Assembly (NCBI GenBank): GCA_005765155.1
Contig: VCCP01000004.1
Span: forward strand, 4,402,001 to 4,466,000
Direction of reading: 5' to 3'
DNA: 64,000 nucleotides
Source of the DNA: Zelopaecilomyces penicillatus
Taxonomy: Eukaryota; Ascomycota; Sordariomycetes; Hypocreales; Pseudodiploosporaceae
The position numbers were made by a program, and so were the translations under genes. Below, one piece after another: positions 10,895-21,226 of this stretch; the first letter of the stretch is position 1; each line of letters starts with the position of its first letter. Under the pieces are notes generated by a model. That model did not search any database and was not told where the DNA came from. It was given only the letters and a program-made list of their open reading frames with translations.

Positions 10895-12470
10895 ATATGG
10901 AAATGCTGTTGCCGGGATGTAAGGCTGACATAGACTTTTTTAAATATGTTTCATTTGTTTTGTTAAGAAAATTATGACTTATCGTGTGTTTTGTCAAGTT
11001 CTCTTCCGATGTTGTTGTTGTTGTTGTAAGATGTAAAGATGTGAATATGAGTTTCGAGGGAGAGAGGGTTGGGCTTACACGGTATTGGTGTAAACTGCGG
11101 CATTAACTTACCACCAGCAACTCCACAGAACACGAGAAGTTTCCCCTCAGCTTGTGTTATATAACCGTACGATTCATATAACTGTTGGCCTGCGCACAAG
11201 CAGCATTGCATTTGTCACAGCACGAGCAGCGGCGCAGCCTCCCCCATTCTCACCGTCGGCAAAACAATAAAATAAAAACACAAATACCGCCTCATATGCC
11301 GTTGGCCCTCAATACTGCGTGTTATTAAACCAACTCCTCGTATCAACATTTTAATTTCACATCCGATATGCAGAGGCAAAACGCCACCATCGCAAGTTCA
11401 GTCATAGCACATCGCATCTCTACACCACCATTTTGCCTGTGGCTTGCATCTTGGGCGTCCGGCTGTTGACGAGTTACCGATTGCCGCAGCCATTCAGAGA
11501 TTGTTATCAAGGCACACACACACAAACAAACAAACATACAGACAACCAAAAGTTAGTGTGATGCCGGCAATTGTCAGTAGGGCTATTCCCCCCAAATGAA
11601 CATTCATTCAGCCTAAAGGGCGGGGTTGTCAGTCTGTTTAAATAAACTGCGATAGCAAGACATCCAAGCGGGGGGTCTCGGTGATCATTTTCACTCATAG
11701 TTGTCTCACACCCCCATGTGTGTGTGTGTCTATCAGCTTGTCAACCAAAACACCAAGGAAAGTTTCTCCAACAGTAAACACAACACAAAACAGCTCAATC
11801 ACCATTTCCACCAGTCAAGTTACCGGAGCCCTACTACGTAATTACTCCAACTAATTCGGCAACTTCGGGCCCCGAAGAGCAAAAGGCACCACACTTCTCT
11901 GGCACAGCAAAGAGAAAGGGTCCGAGGCCCCTCCATGCATGATTGGGATGCATCAAGTTTAAACTGTCCGTGTTCTCCCATGCACGGGCACCTTTTGGCA
12001 CCTCCGCCTGGCCCCAGAAAAGATTTGTGTCAAACACAAACTGGACGGAGAGTTTTACAAATCGCACTGCGCCACTTGCCTGTTTCGTCATGGGCGCAAG
12101 ACGGGTTGGCGTCGGTGTTTTGAAGCCCGTCAGTTGATGATCGCCAACCTCTCTGTTTTGGTTGGGTTGGGTTGAGACTCTGCGAGGGGGCTTGAGAGTC
12201 TGGCGTGCGTCAATGCTGCTTCCATGCAAAAATTCGTCTGGTCTCTGAGACTGTTTTGCCAAGAAGCCATCGTAGAAAGACAAGGCGTCGGCAGTCGCGC
12301 GGCACAGAATAAACACACGGATATTTCTTTTGGTTGTCTCAGACCAATTCACCGATTTGCTTGGCTAATAGACTAGTTTGCATCGCAAAGTTCATCTCTT
12401 TTTTACTATCTAATTCTACATACACTGTACTGTACGCGTAAAGTAGCCATCATGACCATCCAACATAGTC
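10895..12470. other. Intergenic between convergent P450 and GMC oxidoreductase genes
   Basis: No gene is supported. Contains a GTT run near 11010-11030, an ACACAC/AAAC stretch near 11512-11540 and a TG run near 11715-11730. A 172-codon minus-strand open frame at 11834-12352 has no domain signature and is judged chance. Confidence 0.5.
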
Positions 12471-14395
12471 TTACACGGTGCCTTTGATGAGATCCGCGCC
12501 CTTCTCAGCAACCGCATACACACTGGTCTGGATGTTACCCCTCGGAATCAGGGGAAAGATGCTTGCGTCGCAGACACGCACGTTGGCCGTCCCGTACACC
12601 TTGAGCTGCGCGTCCACCACGCCTCCCAGCTCTTTGGGCATCATGGCGCAGGTGCAGGAAGGGTGGTAGGTGGAGACAACCGTGTCCACCACCAGCTTCT
12701 TGGCCTCGTCGAGGGTGCTGATGCGCGCATTCGGCGGCACTCGGCGCCCGTCCTTCTTGAGCGTCGACGCCAGCGGCTCTGTCTTGGCCACTGTCTCGAC
12801 GTAGAGCAGATGCCGAGCCAACAGTTCGAGATCGAGGGGGTTGGACAGGTATTTGGGATCAATCGCCGGCTTTGCGGTAGGGTCGGCCGATTTGATGTGC
12901 ACAGAACCGCGGGAGAAGGGGTGGGAGAGCGAAGCTGCAATGGTTGTGTAGTGGCCGTCTTCTTTCATGCCGAACCAGTCGCTGGCGCGAGGTCCCGTGT
13001 GAGGGTTGAGCTGCACGGCTGGCGAGAAGTACTGGATGGTGGAATCTTTGCGGTTCTCGACAATGGACCGAAGGAGTTGCAGTTGTTTCTCAACCCCGGG
13101 TGATGCCTTGGGCTGGCCCCTGACGTTGTCGTCTAGGAGTTTGTCCAGATCAGGCCGTGCACCCTCTGCCTGCCACTCTGGTACTGGTAGGTACGCAGAT
13201 GAAATGCAACTCGAAGTCAACGGCCCTGACCTGGTAGTTTGGTAGAGCTCAAGCAGGGCATCCAGAACACCAGGTTGCTTGATGTTCTCAATCGTGGGGA
13301 TGCCGTCAACCACCTCGAAGCTGATGCTGGCCACGGCGTGATCCTGCATGTTCTCTCCAACATACGGGTTGTCAACCACGGACTCGATGCCCAGCGACTC
13401 GAGGTGTTTAGCAGACCCAATGCCAGAAAGCTCCAGCAGCTGGGGCGACTGAATGGCTCCCGCGCAGACAATCACCTCTTTGTTGATTTGCAGCTTCTTC
13501 TCAGCTCCATCCTTGGTGCGGAACTGCACACCGGTAGCCTTCTTGTTCTCTTCACTACCACTCTGGTCTGCGCCCTCAAAGAGAATCTTCTCCGCCAGGG
13601 CTTCAGTCACCAGATGGAGGTTAGGACGCTTGGCCACTTCGGCGTTGTAGTAGGCTGTTCCAGCATGGCTCCTGGCTTTTGTCACGGGATCGACCGAGCA
13701 CGGGTTGATGAAACCACCAGTAGCCTCACCCAAGATGGGGTCGCTTGTCAGTCCCAGACCCAGGTTCTTGAAAGTCCCAGTCCATGCCTTTTGCAGAGGG
13801 CTGTAGAAGCCAGCCTCGGCAAATGATGCCTGGACAGGGCCTGAGGTACCCTGGATCTCCTTGTTCAGATATTCCAGGGCCAGATCTCTGGTCGTTTCAT
13901 CCGAGGGCAAACCAAGAGTGTGAAACTTGCGGTAATAGGGTGCCATGTCCTTCCAACCCCAGCCCTTGTTGCCAAGCTCTTCCCAGGCATCAATGCCTGC
14001 TTTGGAAGGGTAGACAATCATGCCATACTGAATGGCAGAAGAGCCGCCGACAATCTTGCCGCGCGGATGACCAACAGTACGGCCATTAAGATGCTCCTAT
14101 AATTAATGTTTGTCAGAACTGCTGGGGGGAGGGGAGGGAAGGGCAAGGATCGCGGGTTTCAATCGGCTCATCATACCTGAGGTTCAGTCATAAACGCCCA
14201 GTCGTACTCGGGCTGGTCATACAGAGTTGCCATCAGGCCAGGAGTATTGATCTTGGGATCATCTGGGCGATACTCGCCGGCCTCAATGACAAGCACCGTG
14301 GTGTTGGCATCCTCAGACAACCTGTTGGCCAGCACGCATCCCGCTGTGCCTCCACCAAGGATGATGTAATCGTAACTTGAACGCAGTTCAACCAT
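12471..14395 (-). CDS. GMC-family FAD-dependent oxidoreductase (choline dehydrogenase / aryl-alcohol oxidase-like)
   Basis: Flavoenzyme oxidising an alcohol or sugar; exact substrate unknown. Two exons: 14177-14395 and 12471-14096, with an 80-nt intron, giving 614 aa. The N-terminal dinucleotide fold is ILGGGTAGCVLANRL (residues about 12-26), followed by an Ala-Gly-Glu (VIEAGE) that binds the ribose. The GMC signature region reads RGKIVGGSSAIQYG. The C-terminal active site has YHPSCTCAM (catalytic His) and RGNIQTSVYAVAE (the second catalytic position, with Asn). No signal peptide is seen, so the protein is probably intracellular, unlike the secreted glucose and aryl-alcohol oxidases. It is convergent with the P450 gene. 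Confidence 0.92.
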
Positions 14396-14964
14396 GATTG
14401 CTGTGTATCTTGTCTGGTGTTCTTCCTTTCTTTCTATTTCTTAACGAATATAAAGTAAAAAGGTTTAATCTCTACCACAAGTAATAAAAGAATATGTCAA
14501 GAAACAATGATGAAGATAGATAAACAACTTTTTTTTTTTTTTTTACAACTGTTCCAAACTTGCGGGGTAGAAGTACGAATTGCGTGTCGTCCAACGCTTT
14601 GATATAAACTTTCCGAAGAAACACAGACAACACCCAACGCTACCCCCATGTGAAGCCTTGTGTTGTCGTGCCCACGCGCTTATGCAATCACCACTTCTGC
14701 CTTGCCTCGCCTCGCCTCGCCTCTCGCGTAACATGAGGAGCGGGGGAAATCACCTTGAACGAAAAGATGCCCCCCAAAAACCACAAAAAGAGGTCAAAGT
14801 GGACACAGGAAATTTTAGAATAAGAGACTCATGTGCGTCAAGTGTTATTGTTTGCCTGCACGCTACGACAGACCGACCGGAGTGGCAGGCACACATTGGT
14901 AGGTTGTGTGTAATACAACAGGAACCCCAAACATCCACCTGAGGATTATACTACACGTTTTGAG

Positions 14965-14998
<34 letters not shown>

Positions 14999-15491
14999 CT
15001 CAAGCCTCGTGGGCCGGATAACACCTGTTCGAGAAGCAAGAAAGGGTCTTGGAAAAGCCCTTAACGTTCATCTAGAGTAATACGGCAACGCAAAGTGAGG
15101 GTGTGCGTGCGTGTGTGTGTGTGTGTGTGTGTGTGAGTGTGTGTGGGCAGTAGAGGAGGGGGGGGGGTGGTGTGGGTGTGATGCTACGACAATCACATAG
15201 TAAAAGGTATGAGAGCAAGGCCGAGAGAGACATGGCTCAGAGGCAGAGGTTTTGGCTAAAATGCGGGACCAAGCGGGTGCCATTTAGCCAAGATTTGGGG
15301 TTAGAGCCTTGGACTTAGAGTAGGATTTTGAGAGGATCCCAAAGGATGCAGAGACACTCCCTGTCTCAGCCTTTTTAGGCCAGAGTCGCAAAGCACGGCA
15401 CTCTGCTATTGCATCCCAAAAAATCCTTCGTCGAGGAGGGGAGCATGACAGCGTAGTATTTGTGCTCGAAACCAGCCAATTGAAACCCATC

Positions 15492-15524
<33 letters not shown>

Positions 15525-16853
15525 CGCGCGCTCGCCGCCCCTTGTCCCGGCCCAGTCTGCGCCCGGGCATCTTCTCCAAGATCTTCACAACGTAAATGGC
15601 GCCATGTTATGGGTTGGGGGCCCCCTTAGTCGATCCCCATCGGGGATCTCTGGCTAATGTTATCGTCGTTCATTGTCTTTGAGGCCCCCCAGGTCAATTC
15701 ATCATCATCGTTCGTCCGGCAGTTGCTTTTTTAATTTCCCCCCGAAAGCATGCGGAGAAAGAACCCCTCCAGCTCTTGTATGTGCGGTTATTGTGTTGTG
15801 TAAGTCTTTTTGTTTATTTTCTTTTTGCTTGGAACATCATGTCAAAAAGGTAAAGCACAGTAAAGTGCGATCAAATACCTGTCAAGAATGCATTTCCCAT
15901 GTTGATCTGTTACATCGTCTACTCCGCTCGTATCCATTTCACGAGGCAAACGGCGTTTCCCAGCCTTGTCAGACCCGCGCGTGCGCATCGCCTCCTCGTC
16001 TCCTCTTCCTCCACCACCACCACCAACAGCCAGCCTCCCCATGCACTTAGAGTCGGTCGGCTCTTGCGTGTGCCTGACCTGCTTAAACCGGCTCTTCAAG
16101 AGAAGACAGGGTCTCAAAAAGAATGGACGAAAAAACACAAAACCCACACCAACCTTCGGCCGCCCAGTGGGTTGTTAGGTGGTGGTGGTAATGGTGGTGG
16201 TTGTACTCCATAGTAGCAGTGGGTTGATTTGATAAAATAGTTGCAAGACAGGCCGAGCGTACTGCAACATGCCCGCTCGAGCCCTTTCCCAAGCAACAGA
16301 ACCAACCTGTTGTGTGCTGTGTGCTATGCATACAACAGGCAGGTACGGCAGCTCTTGTAGAAACGATTGCCGGATAATAGTTTGATAGTCTTTCTTATCA
16401 TATTACATCTACACTCTTATTACGCTTTTATGAAACCCCTGAATGCGACTGTGCCGCTTTGGAACCAGCCATCGAGAATTGGTCTCCTCTTGTTCATGGC
16501 TGTCCCCCCCCCCCCCCTGGTCCGGTCCTAAAACCGACCGTTTCTGGGGAAAACAAGACCAAGGGAAAGAGAATGGACAGCCCCCACACACCGGAGGCGT
16601 AGCATCCGTGACGGAGATCTTCATAACCCGCCTGATCCGCTGCCAGTTTCGAGCCACATGGAATTCCTTCAAAAGAGGAAACAGCCGTCTTGTGTATAAA
16701 CCCCCAAATCTCCAAACAACTTTGCGCTGAGCGCTGGAAACACAGAAAAAGACAATCGTCTGTCGTCGTCTTTTCTCATAGTTATTGTTGTTGTTCCTTG
16801 TCTCTTTTTTTCTTCTTTCTAGTTATTGTTCATCACACACACACACCGCAAAC
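14396..16853. other. Long intergenic region rich in homopolymers and simple repeats
   Basis: No gene is supported. Features seen: a CTCGC pentanucleotide run at about 14700-14722, a 28-base G homopolymer at 14968-14995, TG runs at about 15104-15146 and 15492-15521, and a C run of about 14 bases at 16504-16517. A pyrimidine-rich leader (about 16745-16850) precedes the next start codon. Open frames here are interrupted by the repeats and show no family features. Confidence 0.6.
14968..14995. repeat. Poly-G tract, 28 bases
   Basis: Uninterrupted G run preceded by GGGA. It can form a G-quadruplex on the plus strand. Length in the assembly should be treated as uncertain. Confidence 0.85.
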
Positions 16854-18083
16854 ATGACGTTTGCTATTGTCAACGAGCCGCAAAAGGCGTCCATCGCCGT
16901 GGCCATCATCTTCCTCATGCTTCCCACAATCGCAGTCGTTCTTCGGATAATGGCTCGCCGAGTCCAGCGAGTTTCCTTTACTCCCAGCGACTACTGCATC
17001 TTCGCCGCACTGGTAAGTGACAAGTCTTAGAGAAGTGGTCTTTTTTTATCATTTCAATGCGACTAACCTTTCATCAGGTTTGCAACTGGGGAATCTGCAC
17101 ATGCGCCATTATCAACGTCGTCCATGGAGGAGTCGGCACCCACCAGAAAGACGTCTCACTCAGCGAGATTCAGAAATTTCTCTCTTCACTCTTCGCCATT
17201 GAGCTGCTTTGGGCCGCTGCTGAGGGTCTCGTCAAGACATCCATGTGTCTCTTGTACATCCAAATCTTCCAGCTCAGATGGTTCCGAATCTCCGCCTACA
17301 TCACCATCGGTATCTGCAACGCCTTCGCCATCATGGTCATCCTGTCCACGACCTTCATCTGCCTCCCCGTCGAATTGAACTTCAACCCTACCATCGAAGG
17401 AACCTGCGGCAACCGCAATGCGCTGTGGCTTACGATCGGCGTCCTCAACATCGCGACCGACTTACTCGTTGTCTTCTTGCCCTTGCCTACCGTATGGAAC
17501 CTCCAGGTCCCAAAGAACAAGAAGATTGCCCTCATCTTCGTCTTCTCCCTTGGTCTATTGTGAGTATAACTCTATCTGTTCTTCACATGTCCCTGCTCGT
17601 CCGCTAACATCCTTTTCCAGCGTCTGCATTGTCAGTTGCATCCGCCTACAGTATCTTCTTGCTGTCGACTTCGCCGGAGACATGACCTACACTGTTGTCA
17701 ACGCCGTCATCTGGAGCTTGCTGGAACCCACACTCGGCGTCACTGTCGGATGCTTGCCAGCCATGGTTCCCCTCTTCCGCAAGTGGTTCCCATCCGGCAT
17801 GACCTCCAACCGATCTGGACTCTCCCATAAGATGCATCTCGGAAGCTCAGACGTACCATCCCGAAAGGGGTTCCGCCGACACTCTGGTGTTGATGTTGAG
17901 GCCAGCGATGTGCCTCTCGCCATGCACAGTGCTTCAGCAGTCGCCAAGCCAGGACACCATCACTCAAACAGCGGCTTCGACAAGAGCCGATACGACGATA
18001 GATCTAGCTCTTCCGACAGAAGCGAGACTGGCCCCCAGAATGGCATCAGTGTTGTCAAGGAGTGGGCGGTATGGGAGAATTAA
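16854..18083 (+). CDS. Seven-helix membrane protein, PTH11/fungal rhodopsin-domain type
   Basis: Probable integral plasma-membrane protein of the large fungal rhodopsin-domain (PTH11-related) group, some of which act as G-protein-coupled receptors; ligand unknown. Three exons: 16854-17012, 17078-17559, 17621-18083, giving 367 aa. Helix 1 starts at about residue 10, followed by the basic LRIMARRVQR loop. A further six hydrophobic segments follow, with conserved features of the group: the SDYCIF segment, the EGLVKTSMCLLYIQIF helix, a second outer loop with cysteines, and the helix ending LPLPTVWNLQVPKNKK. The C-terminal tail (about 110 residues) is Ser/His-rich, hydrophilic and presumably cytosolic. 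There is no CFEM domain at the N-terminus. Function inferred only from the family. Confidence 0.85.
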
Positions 18084-18250
18084 GGGAATATTATGAAGCT
18101 ACGAAAGCCATAATGGAGTTGATGATTTTGCAAGAACAAAAAAGAAAACGAAAACAAGGAATCCTGAAGGGTGTTGAGAGATGGTACTCTCAGACTTCTT
18201 CACTAATGACGTGTTTATATGTACTTCTATGTCTATGTTATTGAGCGAGC

Positions 18251-18571
18251 CTATCTATGAGTAGTTGATAATGAATTGAACTCTTGAATGACAATTTTGA
18301 ATTGATGCATTTTGGAAACTAAAAATAAGGTGGCGATTCTCAGCTGCGGGTTTCTTTTATCGCAACTGCAAGCGTTATTTTGTTTCATTGCTTCCACACT
18401 GAACTCTTCTCCATCCAACTTACACTCGATTGCTTGATTGTTCTTCTTATCAAGCCTCGCACTCCCTCCTGCCTCATTCGGGTCTTCATGTTGGCCCACT
18501 TGGACATGCTCAGGGTCGTCTTGACCCTTGATCTCGCGATTCAGTACTACCAATGACACTGCTATTAGCAC
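18251..18571 (-). CDS. Possible small hypothetical protein, 106 aa
   Basis: Open frame convergent with the membrane-protein gene. The first residues (MLIAVSLVVL) could be a short signal anchor. The middle is hydrophilic and acidic, with a protein-like run of Asp, Glu, His and Gln. No family is recognised. A GTGTAAGT near the middle could be a splice donor, so the last part may not be coding. It may be a chance frame or the 3' untranslated region of the neighbour. Confidence 0.2.
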   Translation of the reverse strand: MLIAVSLVVLNREIKGQDDPEHVQVGQHEDPNEAGGSARLDKKNNQAIECKLDGEEFSVEAMKQNNACSCDKRNPQLRIATLFLVSKMHQFKIVIQEFNSLSTTHR

Positions 18572-20037
18572 AACATAACTTCTTCCAACAATCTAATAGC
18601 CTACGTTTAGTCATACAGAATCTATTCTAAACAAACAAACCATACCATAGCTTCACATCCCCAAATTGTAAAGTCCCTACCCTGAGAAAAATTTCATCCA
18701 TCTTGAATAATTTAGGACATGGCCAACGTTTTAGACAAAATTCGGGGAGAAGAGGCCAAGCAAATAGTACCCTGTTTACCCTAACCAAATTTAAGCACAT
18801 GATTCACACACAGGTTCATAGATAGCGCGACAATCAGTCTCCCCCTTGACCACATCATTCCTTCACCTTTCTAGACCTACTGCACGACTCATGATTTCCC
18901 GTCTGCCTGGAACTCATTACTCCACGACTGAGTTAGTGACGTCGCCCGTAAGGATTCATTCTGGGGCAGACTAGAGTGAATGCATATGCGTCTCCGCAGT
19001 ACACTTATGCAAGGGCCCTCAATAGCAGGTTACATGTTCCCTGTCATCGGTATCAATGCCAACCAGTATCTGGGGTGTCCTCATCCAACGCAATCCTGTA
19101 GATTATGGATAGTCACTAACTAGTTCTGGCCAACAATTGCCTTCAAACATTCCAACTACTGCTCTACCCCAGTCGCTTCATGATCGATACATAAATGTAA
19201 ATACATCAAAAGAAAGAATGCGGAGGGAGATCAATGCTTGGCCCATTGTAAGGCTCTTTGTCTACAGTGGGTCATGTGGCCAACTTACTGATTGTGGAGT
19301 TATACGAGTCGCGAAGTTGGCGATGGCCAACTTCCCGCTAAAGAGCTCTTTATCAACCCATGCTATACCGACTGGATGGTAGCGGGCTTGATATGTCAGT
19401 CATGATCAAACCTTCATAATTAGTTCCGCTTTATCGTTAGCTGCGCGGTTAGTTTGAAGACTGCTCGAGTCAAGAACCTCAACCTAACAACCCCAATACT
19501 CTTGCCCCCCACGCATTAAAATAACCATGACAGGGAAGCTCACTCGCAGACTGACAATCGAACTGCGGGGTGTAGTACTAAAGCCAAGACAAAGCCGTTG
19601 CCGAGCCCCCATCATGTCCTCCCCAGATGTCTGACATGTCTCCATCAAGCCAAGACTTGGGGCCGCACTCTCTGTCCATAAGGAAACATGACATAGTGGA
19701 TTCTATTATTTGCCATACTAAGTTACACTAGCGAAAATTAGTGCAGGAAATACCTTAGCTTAAAGGGCATTCTCTCATTCGGGATCAAGTTTCGAATATA
19801 CATACCGACTTGGTAAAAACGTGTCTCACAGCCAATCAAAGATCTATCGCTCTTAACAGGGATTAAATAGCTCCAGAGTATGAGAACAATACAGCGTGTT
19901 CTCTGGGACATAATGGAAAGGCTCTAAACATAGTAACATGGTAGCTGGCTTCCCAGAAATGGACATAACTTCCACGACGGACCCGCCCCTCCCAGATATC
20001 TCTAGTAGTTAGGCCGAGTCATATTACACATCATAAA

Positions 20038-20290
20038 CTATTGCTCAGGGAATCTGATGCCATCACCCTTCTTGCTCAATCGGAGCTTGTCCCACTGGCC
20101 ATCCTCTAAACGGTTCAGTCCATGACTCAACCACATGTTTGTACCATAAACCAGAGGGTATTGGGAATCCCAAGCCCAACAACGTAGCAAGTTTTTGGTA
20201 TAAAGCTCTCTCGATTCCCATTCCATTGATCTCATAACAACTCAGCTTCTTCAAGTACTCATCTGCATTCACCTTTCCCGCATTCATCAA
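20038..20290 (-). pseudogene. Coding-like fragment, apparently frameshifted
   Basis: Two overlapping minus-strand frames both look protein-like. The upstream frame (20290 to about 20110) reads NAGKVNADEYLKKL then a hydrophobic stretch ending VVESWTEPF. The downstream frame (about 20110 to 20038) continues with a basic tail ending GDGIRFPEQ. Joined across a one-base shift they would read as one C-terminal protein segment, so this is probably the 3' end of a decayed gene. No start codon or upstream exon is evident before the killer-toxin-like gene, which runs divergently. Family not recognised. Confidence 0.3.
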
Positions 20291-20363
20291 GCAATCTCAC
20301 GACATCCGATACATCTTCTCGTACGGCTACCTATCTACACACAACCATCCACACACAATCAAA

Positions 20364-20890
20364 ATGCAGTTTCTCTCAGTCCTCTTGTTTGCGTCAGGCA
20401 TCTCTGCCCTCGGCATCAACTGCCGTGGCAGCGCTGTTTGCCAGACCAATGGCGGTGCTTCACTCAGTGAGATTCGCGATGAGCTTAACCACATGATCTC
20501 ACAGGGTCACGGTAGCCGAGTATACGGCCCTGGAAGTGAGTTCCCGATCATTTACCTATCGTTTCATACGGACGATCAACAAACACAGTGTCGGCTATAT
20601 CATAGTTGTTCTGTCGATCAGTCAAAGATACACAAGCTAATCTGCCATTACCTATAGAACAAATCGCATGCTCCAAGGGATTCTCTGGTCACATGTGCGC
20701 CTTTTACCAGAGCGGCGCCTCCGGCACACCACGAGACGCAGTGCAACAGATTGAACGGCTGATGCGACATGGTTGCAGAGGATGTGGAAGCGTACCAACC
20801 AACCCCGGAAATGACGTGTCGAGAGGCCAACTCACTGCCAACTATGTGTCAAGGGCATGCTGCAGTAACGATAACTGCTGGTGTTTGTGA
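20364..20890 (+). CDS. Secreted KP4-like killer-toxin-family protein
   Basis: Small secreted protein of the KP4 family, known from a totivirus-encoded Ustilago maydis killer toxin that blocks calcium channels of target fungi, with chromosomal homologues in ascomycetes (established knowledge). Two exons, 20364-20535 and 20658-20890, with a 122-nt intron, giving 134 aa. The first about 16 residues are a hydrophobic signal peptide ending at Ala-Leu-Gly. The mature part has ten cysteines, the number expected for five disulphides, including an HGCxGCG block and a Cys-rich C-terminus. The frame is intact, with a CAAAATG start context. It stands alone in a gene-poor region. Activity against other fungi is inference; some family members act on plants or in self-signalling. 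Confidence 0.85.
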
Positions 20891-21139
20891 TAAAACCAGC
20901 TTGTTTTATTATTTTGGAGCTTCTTTTCTTTCACCATTTCGTATTTTTTGAGAGCCGACGGGCACATGAACCCTGTCCTATGTACATACTGTGATAGTAA
21001 TACTATCATCGCATCGTAACTCAACTTCTCCAACCAAATATAAAACTATCATAATATGTATGCCCTGTGAGATTGTGCCACTGCTGACACAGCAACAATT
21101 CAAGTGTGTCATTATCTCGGCTTTTTTCAACTCTTCCGC

Positions 21140-21226
21140 CTCTGGGTGGTCTAGCTGGTCATGGCGTTCGACTGTAATGGATGACATCTCATCGAAAAGT
21201 CGGCGGTTCGATTCCGTCCCCGGAGA
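21140..21226 (+). tRNA. tRNA-Tyr (GTA) with 13-nt intron
   Basis: Folds by eye. The acceptor stem CTCTGGG (21140-21146) pairs with CCCGGAG (21219-21225) with one G-T pair, and A is the discriminator. The D arm has A14 and GG at 21157-21158. The anticodon stem TTCGA (21167-21171) pairs with TCGAA (21192-21196). The anticodon GTA is at 21174-21176, and the intron 21178-21190 sits one base after the anticodon, as in eukaryotic tRNA-Tyr genes. The T arm GGCGG/CCGTC carries TTCGATT. T-rich runs follow at about 21255-21280 and could end Pol III transcription. Confidence 0.9.

Larger units (their letters stand above)
18084..20363. other. Gene-poor region between membrane-protein gene and killer-toxin-like gene
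   Basis: No intact gene is supported. Two candidates are listed separately: a hydrophilic minus-strand frame at 18251-18571 and a frameshifted coding-like stretch at 20038-20290. Otherwise the sequence is unique-looking with moderate AT content and no open frame of note. Confidence 0.45.

Noticed and set aside
11834..12352. 172-codon minus-strand frame
   Set aside because: Composition unbiased, no recognisable motif, and no start context.
12663..14102. Several long plus-strand frames
   Set aside because: Antisense shadows of the GMC oxidoreductase.
9013..18083. P450 + GMC oxidoreductase + membrane protein as a secondary-metabolite cluster
   Set aside because: No polyketide, peptide or terpene synthase, no transporter and no pathway regulator nearby; long intergenic gaps.
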